DNA of 11,160 bases from Bacteroidota bacterium (GCA_023425865.1 JAFABV010000077.1:1-11160), one strand, 5' to 3'. Positions 1 to 8,315 are shown, numbered from the stretch's first letter. Notes: generated from the sequence alone by a model not told the origin. Translations and numbers: made by a program.

Positions 1-1
1 C

Positions 2-775
2 GGTCTCACTCCGAGCGAAGGGTCGCTGGTGAACTGGGTGAATGAGGCCAAAAAGAACGCCCGGCCGGTCATAGACAAGATAAAGGAATATATCATGTCC
101 TCGTCTGTCGTGGGTTTCGACGAGAGCAGCCTGTACTGCAACAAGCGTCTAGACTGGGCATGGATAGCGCAGACGGTCTATTACACCTTGCTCTTCCGTG
201 CCGAGGGAAGGGGCTCGAAGGTCTTGACAGAGAAGTTCGGCGACGCGCTGGAACGCATGACAGCCGTGACAGACCGTCACAGCGCATACTTCGTCCTCGA
301 CTTCCTCGATCATCAAGTATGCCTTGCACATCTGCTACGGGAACTGGAGTACCTGACGGAGCTGGACAAGAAACAGGAATGGTCGAAGCAAGTTGCAGGT
401 CTGCTGCGGAAGGCCATACACGAAAGGAATACACGGCCAGACAAAATAATAAGCAAACAGACATGGCTTGACAAGTTTGATGAACTGCTGAAAGCAAACC
501 TGACGCACCTGAAGGAAAACTTCGAGCGACTGAGAAAAGGGCTCTTCAAATGTCGGGACTACATCTTCAACTTCCTTGAAGACCCGATGATACCCTCTGA
601 CAACAATGCCAGTGAAAGGGGCATAAGAAAACTAAAAATCAAACAGAAAATATCGGGTACCTTTAGATCCGATCATGGAGCCGACGCCTTCTTTGCCATA
701 CACTCCATTGCAGATACTGCCCGGAAGAACAAACAATCACAACTCGAAGCCATCAGTACTATCCTGGCTTTATAG
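2..775 (+). CDS. tnpC: IS66 family transposase, C-terminal part (5' end outside window)
   Basis: DDE transposase of the IS66 family, which cuts and joins element ends. The frame is open to the left edge, so the true start lies outside; a GTG at 29 is internal. Seen: the first Asp in VVGFDESSLY (codon 119-121), the second Asp in TDRHSAYF (272-274) followed by the family signature HQVCLAHLLREL, and the catalytic Glu in SDNNASERGIRKLKIKQK (614-616). These are followed by SGTFRSDHGAD and the usual C-terminal tail. All three acidic residues are present, so this half looks functional. About 257 residues are visible, roughly half of a usual ~500-residue IS66 TnpC. It ends with TAG. I could not identify the right inverted repeat of the element downstream. 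Family call is firm; intactness of the whole gene is unknown. Confidence 0.93.
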   Translation, partial: GLTPSEGSLVNWVNEAKKNARPVIDKIKEYIMSSSVVGFDESSLYCNKRLDWAWIAQTVYYTLLFRAEGRGSKVLTEKFGDALERMTAVTDRHSAYFVLDFLDHQVCLAHLLRELEYLTELDKKQEWSKQVAGLLRKAIHERNTRPDKIISKQTWLDKFDELLKANLTHLKENFERLRKGLFKCRDYIFNFLEDPMIPSDNNASERGIRKLKIKQKISGTFRSDHGADAFFAIHSIADTARKNKQSQLEAISTILAL

Positions 776-856
776 GATAGGACTGAGGACTACCCATTGA
801 CTATTGCTGTATAGTTACCTATTTCACTAATTTCCGCCAATGAATATAGCTTATGC

Positions 857-889
857 CCCTACAGAAAAACGGAGTCCCATTTTCTGCGG
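857..889. terminator. Hairpin downstream of the IS66 transposase
   Basis: CAGAAAA (862-868) pairs perfectly with TTTTCTG (880-886) around an 11-base loop. After one mismatch, a G-T wobble and two C-G pairs extend the stem. It lies about 80 bases after the transposase stop, in a gene-free stretch. No clear T-run follows on either strand, so it may be a weak terminator, part of an element end, or chance. Confidence 0.25.
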
Positions 890-956
890 GTATACACCTG
901 ACATTCCCCTATTTGCATGCATTTAAAGTGCTCGAAATGTTAAAAATGCACTTTCT

Positions 957-1200
957 TCAGAAATTTTCTTCGATTTTCTTGGCAATTTCATTATGACACT
1001 TTAGTTTTGCGATATAATAGTAAAAGATCTTGGAGTATGGAATACCTGCAGACTATTTTGCTATATGCCTTGTACATGTCGCGTATCCTTCCGATTCGTG
1101 GCGTTTGACTTTTCGGTTGGTCTATCGCAATTCCAACTTTTTCTTCTCATAGTACCTTTTTGCCTTTATACTGGATATTACCAAAATATCCTCTATAAGC
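957..1200 (-). pseudogene. Decayed gene of unknown function, three frameshifts
   Basis: No single frame is long, but the - strand reads as one continuous protein if three single-base shifts are allowed. From the upstream side: AYRGYFGNIQYKGK (frame with codons at 1159-1200), then RYYEKKKLELR (1125-1157), then IDQPKSQTPRIGRIRDMYK and AYSKIV (down to about 1051), then GIPYSKIFYYYIAKLKCHNE and IAKKIEENF ending at TGA 957-959. The first shift falls at a run of five A on the coding strand (1157-1161), a common indel site. The charged, lysine-rich composition is unlike random sequence. The last part (residues around IAKLKCHNEIAKKIEE) could be a DNA-binding helix pair, but I do not recognise the family. 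The 5' end is missing; a stop at 1201-1203 and the next gene's upstream region limit it. It probably predates or accompanied the neighbouring IS66 insertion. Confidence 0.5.
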
Positions 1201-1266
1201 TTAATTTCTTATTAACGTAAATGTTTTATAAGCATCCATTTAATAGTTAACTAAAATTATAAACCG

Positions 1267-1683
1267 ATGAAGAACAAAGCCATTTTACTGATACTGCTGT
1301 TTGTCTTTACATATACTAAGGCACAGGGGCAGACGATTGTTTATACATATAATGCACAAGGAAGCTGTACCTCCCGTATTCTTAAGGAAATGTCCCTAAA
1401 AGCCAAGAAAGTCCAAAAGGTATCTATAGACACAAAGCTATTAAAAGTAGATCTCTCACCGTCCCCGACTTTTCAAGATCAGCTTTTTATCTCTGTTGTG
1501 GGATTGCCTTCAGACCATAATTTATCATACATCATGGCAAATGTATCAGGTCAAGTTGTCTTCAATGGTTTAATAGGGAATGGAACTATTACCTTAACGA
1601 CCACGAACCTGCCAAAAGGAATTTACATTGTTAAAGTAAGTGGAGAGGACTTTGAGAAATCATATAAATTGCTTAAAAATTAG
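1267..1683 (+). CDS. Small secreted protein with T9SS type A-like C-terminal sorting domain
   Basis: 138 residues. Residues 1-21 form a Sec signal peptide (lysines, then AILLILLFVFTY, cleavage near KAQG). Residues ~23-37 (IVYTYNAQGSCTSRI) resemble a single YD/RHS repeat of the form YxYDAxGNRTSR. Residues ~60-138 look like a type IX secretion C-terminal domain: LSPSPTFQDQLFIS matches the usual YPNPxxDxLxI strand, NVSGQVV matches the DLSGRxV strand, and LPKGIYIVKVSG with final YKLLKN matches the LPxGxYxxxV...KxxK end. Almost nothing separates signal and sorting domain, so the protein is nearly all sorting domain. The stop is 5 bp before the RHS gene start, so the two are probably co-transcribed. 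The ATG is preceded by an A/T-rich leader, as is usual for this phylum; no convincing promoter was seen. Role is inferred: surface display or export linked to the RHS protein. Confidence 0.75.
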   Translation: MKNKAILLILLFVFTYTKAQGQTIVYTYNAQGSCTSRILKEMSLKAKKVQKVSIDTKLLKVDLSPSPTFQDQLFISVVGLPSDHNLSYIMANVSGQVVFNGLIGNGTITLTTTNLPKGIYIVKVSGEDFEKSYKLLKN

Positions 1684-1688
1684 AGCAT

Positions 1689-2531
1689 ATGAAAAGACAA
1701 TTACTTCTTTTGATATATTTATTGGTAACGCTAAGCAGTTTCGCACAAGAACGCCTTTATACTGATAAGGAACACGGAGGAGCCGAAAATGGAGTTTTCG
1801 GCAAAATCAATGATGAGATGAATGTTTCTCCTACAGGACAACTATCATATGAAATCCCGATACCAGCTCTTCCCGGAACAGGTGGTATGAAACCGAATTT
1901 ATCCGTATGTTACAACAGTTCTACGAAAAATGGTCTGGCTGGATATGGCTTTGACCTTACGGGGCTATCCATTATAAGCCGAATTCCATCAGACAGGTTT
2001 CATGATGGTACGGCTACCGCAATAGATTTTACTAGTCATGATCACTTTGCATTAGACGGTCAGAGATTAATAAGCTATAGCTATTCCTATGGTACGGAAA
2101 CAGAATATAGAACAGAAAATAATTCTTTCGCAAAAATCTTGGCAAGTGGTAACAGTACCAACCCCACTTCTTTCACGGTATATACCAAGTCTGGATTGAT
2201 ATATGATTATGTAACCGTATCAAAAGCATTAGGTAAGGCAGAAACTGACTCAACCCTGTTTTGGCTTGTGTCAAAAGTGTCGGACACAAAAGGCAACTAT
2301 TTTACCGTCACATATGGCGGTGACGCCAGTACCAATGATTTCTATCCTTCACGAATTGACTATACGGGAAATGCCACGGCAGGACTATCTCCTTATGCCT
2401 CAATCCGTTTTAGTTACATGAGCAATCCTTATTCACCAGTTACTTATGTCAATGGAGCGAGAGTTAAAAGGAGCCAACTTATTTCTTCTATAGCACTGTT
2501 CATGGGAAACCAAGTCGTGCGTAACTTTTAG
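1689..2531 (+). CDS. RHS/SpvB-like toxin protein, N-terminal fragment (ended by in-frame TAG)
   Basis: First 280 codons of a giant RHS gene. Residues 1-19 are a Sec signal peptide (MKRQLLLLIYLLVTLSSFA, then QE). From about residue 30 the sequence matches the SpvB / insecticidal Tc-toxin N-terminal type: VSPTGQLSYEIPIPALPGT, then MKPNLSVCYNSSTKNGLAG, YGFDLTGLSIISRIP and FALDGQRLIS. This domain normally opens the shell-forming part of Tc/RHS proteins. The reading frame stops at TAG 2529-2531, in a strand of the domain (GNQVVRNF, stop, FNYQVENRKYQLSK). The same frame then runs on to 7706, so this is one gene broken by a nonsense codon, not two genes. Alone, this piece would be exported but would lack the repeats and the toxin. 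It starts 5 bp after the sorting-domain gene. Confidence 0.85.
   Translation: MKRQLLLLIYLLVTLSSFAQERLYTDKEHGGAENGVFGKINDEMNVSPTGQLSYEIPIPALPGTGGMKPNLSVCYNSSTKNGLAGYGFDLTGLSIISRIPSDRFHDGTATAIDFTSHDHFALDGQRLISYSYSYGTETEYRTENNSFAKILASGNSTNPTSFTVYTKSGLIYDYVTVSKALGKAETDSTLFWLVSKVSDTKGNYFTVTYGGDASTNDFYPSRIDYTGNATAGLSPYASIRFSYMSNPYSPVTYVNGARVKRSQLISSIALFMGNQVVRNF
2529..2531 (+). other. In-frame amber codon splitting the RHS gene
   Basis: TAG at codon 281 of the 2006-codon frame 1689-7706. There is no shift: both 1689 and 2649 are in the same phase, and the sequence on each side (QVVRNF, FNYQVENRKY) reads as one conserved strand. A single base change from codons such as AAG, TTG, TAT or TAC would create it. 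TAG also ends real genes here (775, 1683, 9241), so it acts as a normal stop in this genome. Confidence 0.9.
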
Positions 2532-2648
2532 TTTAATTATCAAGTCGAAAACCGCAAATATCAACTTTCAAAAGTAACAGAGACCGCGTCTGGAGGAGAA
2601 CATAAAAATCCGACACAACTGACGTGGACCAATCTTAGCGATTTTAAG

Positions 2649-5600
2649 GTGCAGAATTATAATTACTCCCAGACAAGTCTTATTCACAAGGCGGCTTTGA
2701 CTGTAGGTGATTTCAATGGTGATGGATTGGCGGATTTCATAGCCACTCCAGAGAATGACAGAGCAGGATGGAAAGGCTGGAAACTTTTTATAAGTCATGG
2801 CACTTACTTTGAACAGGTCGCGAGTGGAACATGGAATTGGAATGATGACAACCTTGAGCAGGTTGTCTGTGGGGACTTTAACGGTGACGGCTATGCTGAT
2901 GTCGTTGCAAAACGATGTCATTCCGGCAAATGGCATAACTGCGACTTATACACGACATCGGTGGACAACAACGGAAGGGTAAGTCTTGCTTTCTTGAAAT
3001 GTTTCATCTCACTCACAACGAATTATACAATCCAAACCGTGGAATTGAACGGCGATGGGGTCGCAGATTTGTTCGCCTGGCTTTCAAATTCCAAAGAATG
3101 TAAACTAATCCGCTCTGAGCATGGCCCAAATGGGGTGACACCTTTTGGCTACACTGCTGTACGTTACTGTTCCGAGAAGTGGGACAAAGTGGAATTTGGC
3201 GATTTTAATGGTGATGGGTTGACTGATGTGATGAACCTTAATGACAACGGAAATTACATCATGTACAGTGATGGCGCGGGAACCATGACAAAACAGGACA
3301 ATTCATCATGGCCTGATAAAAACCATTATCTGGAACTTGGAGATTTCAATGGAGATGGCAAGACTGATATGCTGCTTACCGGATGGACAAAAGATCCCAA
3401 TAGCGGCGGATGGAGCAGCTGGTGCATCAATTATTCAAAGGGGGATGGTAAGTTTACCAGAGAGTATTATGCAAAACCCTTTGATGCACGTTCAAAGCAA
3501 CTGTATATCGCTGATCTGAACGGAGATGGATTCGATGACTTCCAGGCCATTGACAAGACCTCTTCTGGAAGCAATATGACGCAACCGCAGGCCTACCTTA
3601 GTGACGGGAGAGGCAATTTTTATCAACAGGTAAAAGGTGGTAATGTATATGCTACGGACAAGTGGCATTTCTATGTTGGCGATTTCAACGGTGACGGCAA
3701 AGCCGATTTCGTTTGTACCTCTGATTGGAATAAAAGCAACTGGGATGGTTATCAAGTTTATTTGATGCCATCTGACAAGCATAGTCTTTTGAAAGGTATC
3801 AAAGACGGCTTGGGCAACTCCACCAATATTGATTATAAATATCTGACAGATGAAAGTGTGTTTACCAGAGGCAGGACAAACGCATATCCTCTTGTTTCCA
3901 CAGGTTTGTCATGGCCTGTGGTAGCGTCAGTCTCAACACCGGATGGAATTGGCGGGACTAATGTGACATCATACAGATATGAAGATGCATTATTCCACAA
4001 AAATGGGCGTGGCTTGCTGGGCTTTGCAAAATGCTATGTGAAAGACGAGACCACCAATACACTGAACACTACGGAATATTCGGTGAACATCGAGAAATAT
4101 GTGATTGCGCCCAAGCATAGCCAAACCACTGTCAACGGCAAGGTGATTGAGGAAAGCGACCATACTTACACGCTTAAATCAAACTATGCTTCGTCATCTT
4201 ATAATTCCGACATCTATACCTATATGCCGGTGACAGTTCATCAGAAGAACTACGAGTTTAACACCGGTGAACTAATCAAGGACGTAAAGACAGACTATGA
4301 GTATGACACTTGGGGGAATACCACAAAAACCATTGTTAAGGATGGAAGCATTGAGACCACCACCACCAGCACTTTCATCAATAATACTGACAAATGGCTT
4401 CTGGGCAGACTAACGGAATGTACTGTTTCCAAATTTAATGAGAGTGGTACAACAACTCGAAAGTCCTCATTCGAATATGATCCGAATTCCGGCTTGCTGA
4501 CCACAGAAGTGTTTGCCCCAGGAAATACCGAATTGGGCTATAAAAAAACATATGTCCACGACAATTTTGGAAATATTGTTAAAAGTACTGTTTCTTCTCT
4601 TGATGGCTCATCAGAAAGGATTACTCAAACCCACTATGATACCAAGGGCAGATATATCGTAACCTCTATCAACAGTTTAGGATTTCTTGAAACATTGAAA
4701 TACAACGAGGTGGAGGGACTTGTTACCGCTTCAACGAACAAGAATGGCATTGTCACCAATTACACTTACGATAAGCTCGGCAATCTTGTTACAGCAGCTA
4801 CCCCTATCTCAAAAGCATTGAAAACTACAGGATGGAGTGCGGGAATGTCTGATGCACCAGCGAACGCATTGTATTTTGAATGGAACAAGACTACAGGAGA
4901 GCCTTCTTCCATCGAATTCTACGATTGTTTAGGGCGTTTGTTGAGAAAAGTTACGGAGTCGGTTAACGGAAAGAAAGTCTACACAGACCAGACTTATGAT
5001 AAGAAGGGGCTTGTCGAAAGGACTTCTGAGCCATATTATGTCGGCGGACAACAGTATTGGAGCAAGAATGAATACGATGCAGTGGGCAGGACTATTGCGC
5101 AAACTGCCCCTGATGGAAGCCGCCACATCTTCGCATATAGTGGACTTAAGACTACGGCAACGGACCCACTTGGAAGCATCAGTACAAAAATTAGCAATCT
5201 TAACGGCTTGCTGGCTTCCAGTATTGACAATGCTGGCACAGCCATTACTTACAAATATGATGCGGATGGAAAGTGCATAGAAACTAAAGGCCCGAGGACG
5301 ACCATCCACTGTTCCTATGACATAGCAGGAAACCGAATAAGTTTGGATGATCCGGATTTAGGGCATTCCCAGGACACATACAATGCGTTTGGAGAGCTCG
5401 TTGCCCATCAAGACGGTCACGGGGAGACCCGATTTAAATATGACACTGGTGGACGTATCATACAGGAAGTCCGACCGGAGGTAACGATTTCAACTACGTA
5501 TGACAAGGGATGGAAGGGTGCTGTTGACGAAGTCGTTTCTGTGGGTTCCACACAGTCGTCCGAGACATATACTTATGATAATTACGGAAGGGTTATCAAG

Positions 5601-7706
5601 AAAAATACTGTCATAGATGACAGGACGTATGAGACGTCGTATACATACAACTTGGCAAATCAGGTTGAGACCATAAAATATCCCAAAGGACTGAAAGTCA
5701 AGAATGGGTATGATGCCTGCGGAATACAGATATCAGTTTCAAATGCCGACAACCAGAAACTCTATTGGAAGCTCCATGACCTGGATGCAAGGGGACAGAT
5801 TGAGAAGGAAGAATACGGAAACGGTCTCATCACAACAACGGCTCATGATCCAAAGAAAGGTACTATCTCCAGCATATTGACACCCGGAATTCAAAATTGG
5901 ACATACAGTTTTGATGCCGTGGGCAATCTTGTCACACGCCGTGATTTACAAAGAAATCTATCGGAATCTTTTTCGTATGATGGTTTGTATCGTCTGACAA
6001 CAGTTCGTAAGAACGGTCAGGTAACGCAGTCCATGACTTATGACAACGCTGGCAATATAACCAGCAAGTCTGATGTCGGAACATATATCTATACAGACGG
6101 TTCCAACAAGTTGTCTTCCATTACGGATTGCAAGCGTCCCATTGCGACTTGGGATGAAATCAGCTATAACTCCTTCGACAAAGTAGCCAAGATTGTATCA
6201 GGCGATAAAACAATGCTGATAGAATATGGTCCAGACAAATCGAGAGTATTGGTAGACATTCAGGGAGTGCGGAAATATTATGTGGATAATCTGTTTGAGC
6301 AGAAGGTTGAAAATGGCAAGATAAGTAGCACGAACTATATCTTTGTATTTGGAAAGGCTGTGGCAATACTCTCACAGGATGCTAATGACATTGAAGATGT
6401 AAAATACATACATCATGACCACTTAGGCTCCATTCAGGCTTATTCTGATGAACTCGGCAAGCTGTATCAGGAACTAAGCTATGATGCATGGGGATTAAGG
6501 CGTAACCCGGAGACATGGGTAGTATTTGATGTGGTGGCATCAAGCAATGCTTATAATGATCATGGCTTTGGCGGGCATGAGCATATTGACTTGTTTGAAC
6601 TGGTCAATATGGACGGTAGAATGTATGACCCTGTCGTGGGGCGTTTTATTTCTGCCGACCCGTTTATACAGAGTCCGGACTTTACACAAAGTCTGAATCG
6701 CTATGCGTATTGTATAAACAATCCTCTCTCACTTATAGATCCCTCAGGATATAGCTGGTTCAGCAAGAACTGGAAAGCGATTACAGCATCTATTGTTGGC
6801 ATAGCAGTTTCAGTAGTTACTGCTGGTACAGCAAGTGGAGTTGGTATTGCTATAATTGCAGGGGCGGCAGGTGGAGCAGCAGGCGCACTGACAGGAGCTC
6901 TTTTAAATGGTGCAAACATTGGACAAATAGCAAAGGCTACATTTATTGGTGCCTTGGTTGGAGGCGGAAGTGGCTTCTTGAACTTTGCATCAGGCGGAGG
7001 AACAGTCTGGGAACAACTGTTCAAGCATACCTTTTCACAAGGCTGGCTGGAAGGTGTACAAGGTGGTAATATGTTCCACGGTTTTATGATGGGAGCAGTA
7101 TCTGGCTCAGGAGGCTATACCATTAATAAATATTGTTCTACGTGGAAAGAAATTGGGCAGATTGCTGCTAATTCTATACTATCTGGAACTATTAGCGAGA
7201 TTGGCGGTGGAAAATTTGCAAATGGTGCGATAACAGGTGCATTTTCTTTCATGTTTAATGATTTAATGCATCCAAAAACATGGCATACTTGGTTCCGGGG
7301 GAAAAATGCACGGCACAGAGCTTATGATTACATGCTCAGAAGATCAAAAAAACTTGGAATAGAAATTGCGGCCGTGAATCTAGATGATAAAGGAGTGCTA
7401 GTATACAAAGAAGTTGGCAATACATACACTTCCTCGCATAATTATTTTGTTAGTAATAGTAATGAAGTTGAGTTTATACTTGGAGGTAAACGTCATACAG
7501 TATTGGCAACAGGACAAGTGCATACCCATCCTTCTTGGAATCCAACTCAGACTGAAAATCCACTAGGGATAAGCGGGGCAGATATAAGTTTGGCTAATGA
7601 ACATTTTGATGGAATTATTAATATTTTGCTAGTCCCAACGAAACAATTATTCAATGTCTCGGTAAATGGAAATGGACTGGCTTTTCCCGTAGAGAAAATA
7701 TGGTAA
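2649..7706 (+). CDS. RHS repeat polymorphic toxin, main C-terminal part with JAB/JAMM-like toxin tip
   Basis: Continuation, in the same frame, of the gene starting at 1689; the frame is open from 2532, GTG 2649 is only the first possible alternative start and the first in-frame ATG is far downstream. It is therefore probably not translated on its own. Numbered from 1689: seven FG-GAP/VCBS repeats (about 341-674), a TcdB middle-like region (about 700-820, with RYEDALFHKNGRGLLGFAK), YD repeats (about 870-1660, for example YDKLGNLV, YDNAGNIT), and the RHS core end (HHDHLGSIQAY, MDGRMYDPVVGRFISADPF, LSLIDPSGY with D1684). Then come a glycine/alanine-rich hydrophobic stretch and a toxin tip of about 317 residues. 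The YD repeats are known to build a hollow shell that encloses the tip. The tip carries HTHP (1945-1948) and SGAD (1962-1965), a JAB/JAMM-type zinc pattern. The gene is followed 30 bp later by a lipoprotein gene, its candidate immunity partner. Length without the stop would be 2005 residues. Confidence 0.85.
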   Translation: MQNYNYSQTSLIHKAALTVGDFNGDGLADFIATPENDRAGWKGWKLFISHGTYFEQVASGTWNWNDDNLEQVVCGDFNGDGYADVVAKRCHSGKWHNCDLYTTSVDNNGRVSLAFLKCFISLTTNYTIQTVELNGDGVADLFAWLSNSKECKLIRSEHGPNGVTPFGYTAVRYCSEKWDKVEFGDFNGDGLTDVMNLNDNGNYIMYSDGAGTMTKQDNSSWPDKNHYLELGDFNGDGKTDMLLTGWTKDPNSGGWSSWCINYSKGDGKFTREYYAKPFDARSKQLYIADLNGDGFDDFQAIDKTSSGSNMTQPQAYLSDGRGNFYQQVKGGNVYATDKWHFYVGDFNGDGKADFVCTSDWNKSNWDGYQVYLMPSDKHSLLKGIKDGLGNSTNIDYKYLTDESVFTRGRTNAYPLVSTGLSWPVVASVSTPDGIGGTNVTSYRYEDALFHKNGRGLLGFAKCYVKDETTNTLNTTEYSVNIEKYVIAPKHSQTTVNGKVIEESDHTYTLKSNYASSSYNSDIYTYMPVTVHQKNYEFNTGELIKDVKTDYEYDTWGNTTKTIVKDGSIETTTTSTFINNTDKWLLGRLTECTVSKFNESGTTTRKSSFEYDPNSGLLTTEVFAPGNTELGYKKTYVHDNFGNIVKSTVSSLDGSSERITQTHYDTKGRYIVTSINSLGFLETLKYNEVEGLVTASTNKNGIVTNYTYDKLGNLVTAATPISKALKTTGWSAGMSDAPANALYFEWNKTTGEPSSIEFYDCLGRLLRKVTESVNGKKVYTDQTYDKKGLVERTSEPYYVGGQQYWSKNEYDAVGRTIAQTAPDGSRHIFAYSGLKTTATDPLGSISTKISNLNGLLASSIDNAGTAITYKYDADGKCIETKGPRTTIHCSYDIAGNRISLDDPDLGHSQDTYNAFGELVAHQDGHGETRFKYDTGGRIIQEVRPEVTISTTYDKGWKGAVDEVVSVGSTQSSETYTYDNYGRVIKKNTVIDDRTYETSYTYNLANQVETIKYPKGLKVKNGYDACGIQISVSNADNQKLYWKLHDLDARGQIEKEEYGNGLITTTAHDPKKGTISSILTPGIQNWTYSFDAVGNLVTRRDLQRNLSESFSYDGLYRLTTVRKNGQVTQSMTYDNAGNITSKSDVGTYIYTDGSNKLSSITDCKRPIATWDEISYNSFDKVAKIVSGDKTMLIEYGPDKSRVLVDIQGVRKYYVDNLFEQKVENGKISSTNYIFVFGKAVAILSQDANDIEDVKYIHHDHLGSIQAYSDELGKLYQELSYDAWGLRRNPETWVVFDVVASSNAYNDHGFGGHEHIDLFELVNMDGRMYDPVVGRFISADPFIQSPDFTQSLNRYAYCINNPLSLIDPSGYSWFSKNWKAITASIVGIAVSVVTAGTASGVGIAIIAGAAGGAAGALTGALLNGANIGQIAKATFIGALVGGGSGFLNFASGGGTVWEQLFKHTFSQGWLEGVQGGNMFHGFMMGAVSGSGGYTINKYCSTWKEIGQIAANSILSGTISEIGGGKFANGAITGAFSFMFNDLMHPKTWHTWFRGKNARHRAYDYMLRRSKKLGIEIAAVNLDDKGVLVYKEVGNTYTSSHNYFVSNSNEVEFILGGKRHTVLATGQVHTHPSWNPTQTENPLGISGADISLANEHFDGIINILLVPTKQLFNVSVNGNGLAFPVEKIW
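2709..3707 (+). repeat. Seven FG-GAP/VCBS repeats coded in the RHS gene
   Basis: Seven copies of a D-x-N-x-D-G-x-x-D calcium-loop motif: DFNGDGLAD, DFNGDGYAD, ELNGDGVAD, DFNGDGLTD, DFNGDGKTD, DLNGDGFDD and DFNGDGKAD, spaced roughly 45-60 residues apart. Such repeats form beta-propeller blades in integrin-like and Tc-toxin B proteins. Seven copies would suit a seven-bladed propeller. The third copy has Glu in place of the first Asp. The DNA copies have diverged, so this is a protein repeat rather than recent duplication. Confidence 0.85.
6751..7706 (+). other. Variable C-terminal tip of the RHS gene (pre-toxin plus JAB/JAMM-like domain)
   Basis: Starts right after DPSGY, the usual border between the conserved RHS core and the exchangeable tip. 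The first third (6778-7005) is a hydrophobic Gly/Ala-rich stretch with repeated GG and AG pairs (IIAGAAGGAAGALTGALL), followed by GGGKFANGAITGAF, a type of linker I associate with pre-toxin regions in Bacteroidales RHS proteins. The last ~115 residues hold VHTHPSWN (His codons at 7521 and 7527) and SGADIS (Ser 7572, Asp 7581), a metal-site layout of the JAB/JAMM superfamily, including JAB-like toxins. The spacing between the two parts is 14 residues after HTH instead of the classic 7, as in some divergent members. The upstream catalytic Glu cannot be fixed by eye. The DNA is visibly more A/T-rich than the core, consistent with a swapped-in tip. Confidence 0.65.
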
Positions 7707-7736
7707 GTTTTTTCATAATATTTTAAATTTAAAGGA

Positions 7737-8315
7737 ATGTATAAAGTTATATTTTTCTTAATATCGATAACTCTCTTATGTCTTTCATGTAACAATGAAG
7801 GCTATAAGGAGACAGACAGGTACATGGAGATAGACAATCAAGATTTGAAAAGGGAACTGGCTTTTTATGTTGACTCCTTGGATTCCATTCATAAAGGCGA
7901 GGACTATGTCATAAGAGTATATTGTCGGGATATCAGCAACATTCTGAAGCGATATACAATATCCGATGAGATTGATTATGATTCGTGGAATAGATGTCCA
8001 TATAATTTTAAAAGCAAAGTTCATGGTAAGGACATCTTGTTTGTGATGTGGACGGCGAATCCGAGACAATCGCTGGCTATGAGCCCCGTTTTCAAATTAG
8101 ATGACAAAAGCTTTGGCAAGGAGGTAAAGAAATACTTTCCAAAAATATACAAGAAATATGGCTTGAAAGATTCTCGTTATCCTCAGATAATATACGAGCC
8201 AGACTTGATATATCTTACTTTCTTAGGGAATAAGCTCATTGGAAAATATAGAACTAGAGGACTGCCTGGAGACCATGTTCCCGTCAACATTAATAAAAAA
8301 ATAATATATATGTGA
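7737..8315 (+). CDS. Lipoprotein, candidate immunity protein of the RHS toxin
   Basis: 192 residues. Residues 1-18 are a lipoprotein signal: MYKVIFFLISITLLCLSC with the lipobox cysteine at 18, followed by NNEG. The mature part is charged, with no motif I recognise (examples: ELAFYVDSLDSIHKGED, FVMWTANPRQSLAMSP). It starts 30 bp after the RHS stop, on the same strand and with similar A/T-rich composition, which is where the cognate immunity gene of a polymorphic toxin is expected. The ATG at 7737 is the first in frame, with an A-rich leader (AAATTTAAAGGA). A lipid anchor would put the protein at a membrane facing the periplasm or outside, so if it is the immunity partner it would have to act in the envelope. 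Gene call is firm; function is inferred from position only. Confidence 0.75.
   Translation: MYKVIFFLISITLLCLSCNNEGYKETDRYMEIDNQDLKRELAFYVDSLDSIHKGEDYVIRVYCRDISNILKRYTISDEIDYDSWNRCPYNFKSKVHGKDILFVMWTANPRQSLAMSPVFKLDDKSFGKEVKKYFPKIYKKYGLKDSRYPQIIYEPDLIYLTFLGNKLIGKYRTRGLPGDHVPVNINKKIIYM

Noticed and set aside
93..497. - strand frame opposite the IS66 transposase
   Set aside because: Arginine/serine-rich shadow of a G/C-rich gene whose catalytic motifs are on the + strand.
979..1009. Possible promoter (TTGG, 19 bases, TAGTTTTG) for the sorting-domain/RHS operon
   Set aside because: The -33 box is imperfect, it lies inside the decayed - strand gene, and it would leave a leader of about 250 bases.
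2649..2651. GTG at 2649 as the true start of a second, independent RHS gene
   Set aside because: It is mid-strand of a continuous domain, has no signal peptide, and the frame is open from 2532. It is a fragment of the gene that starts at 1689.
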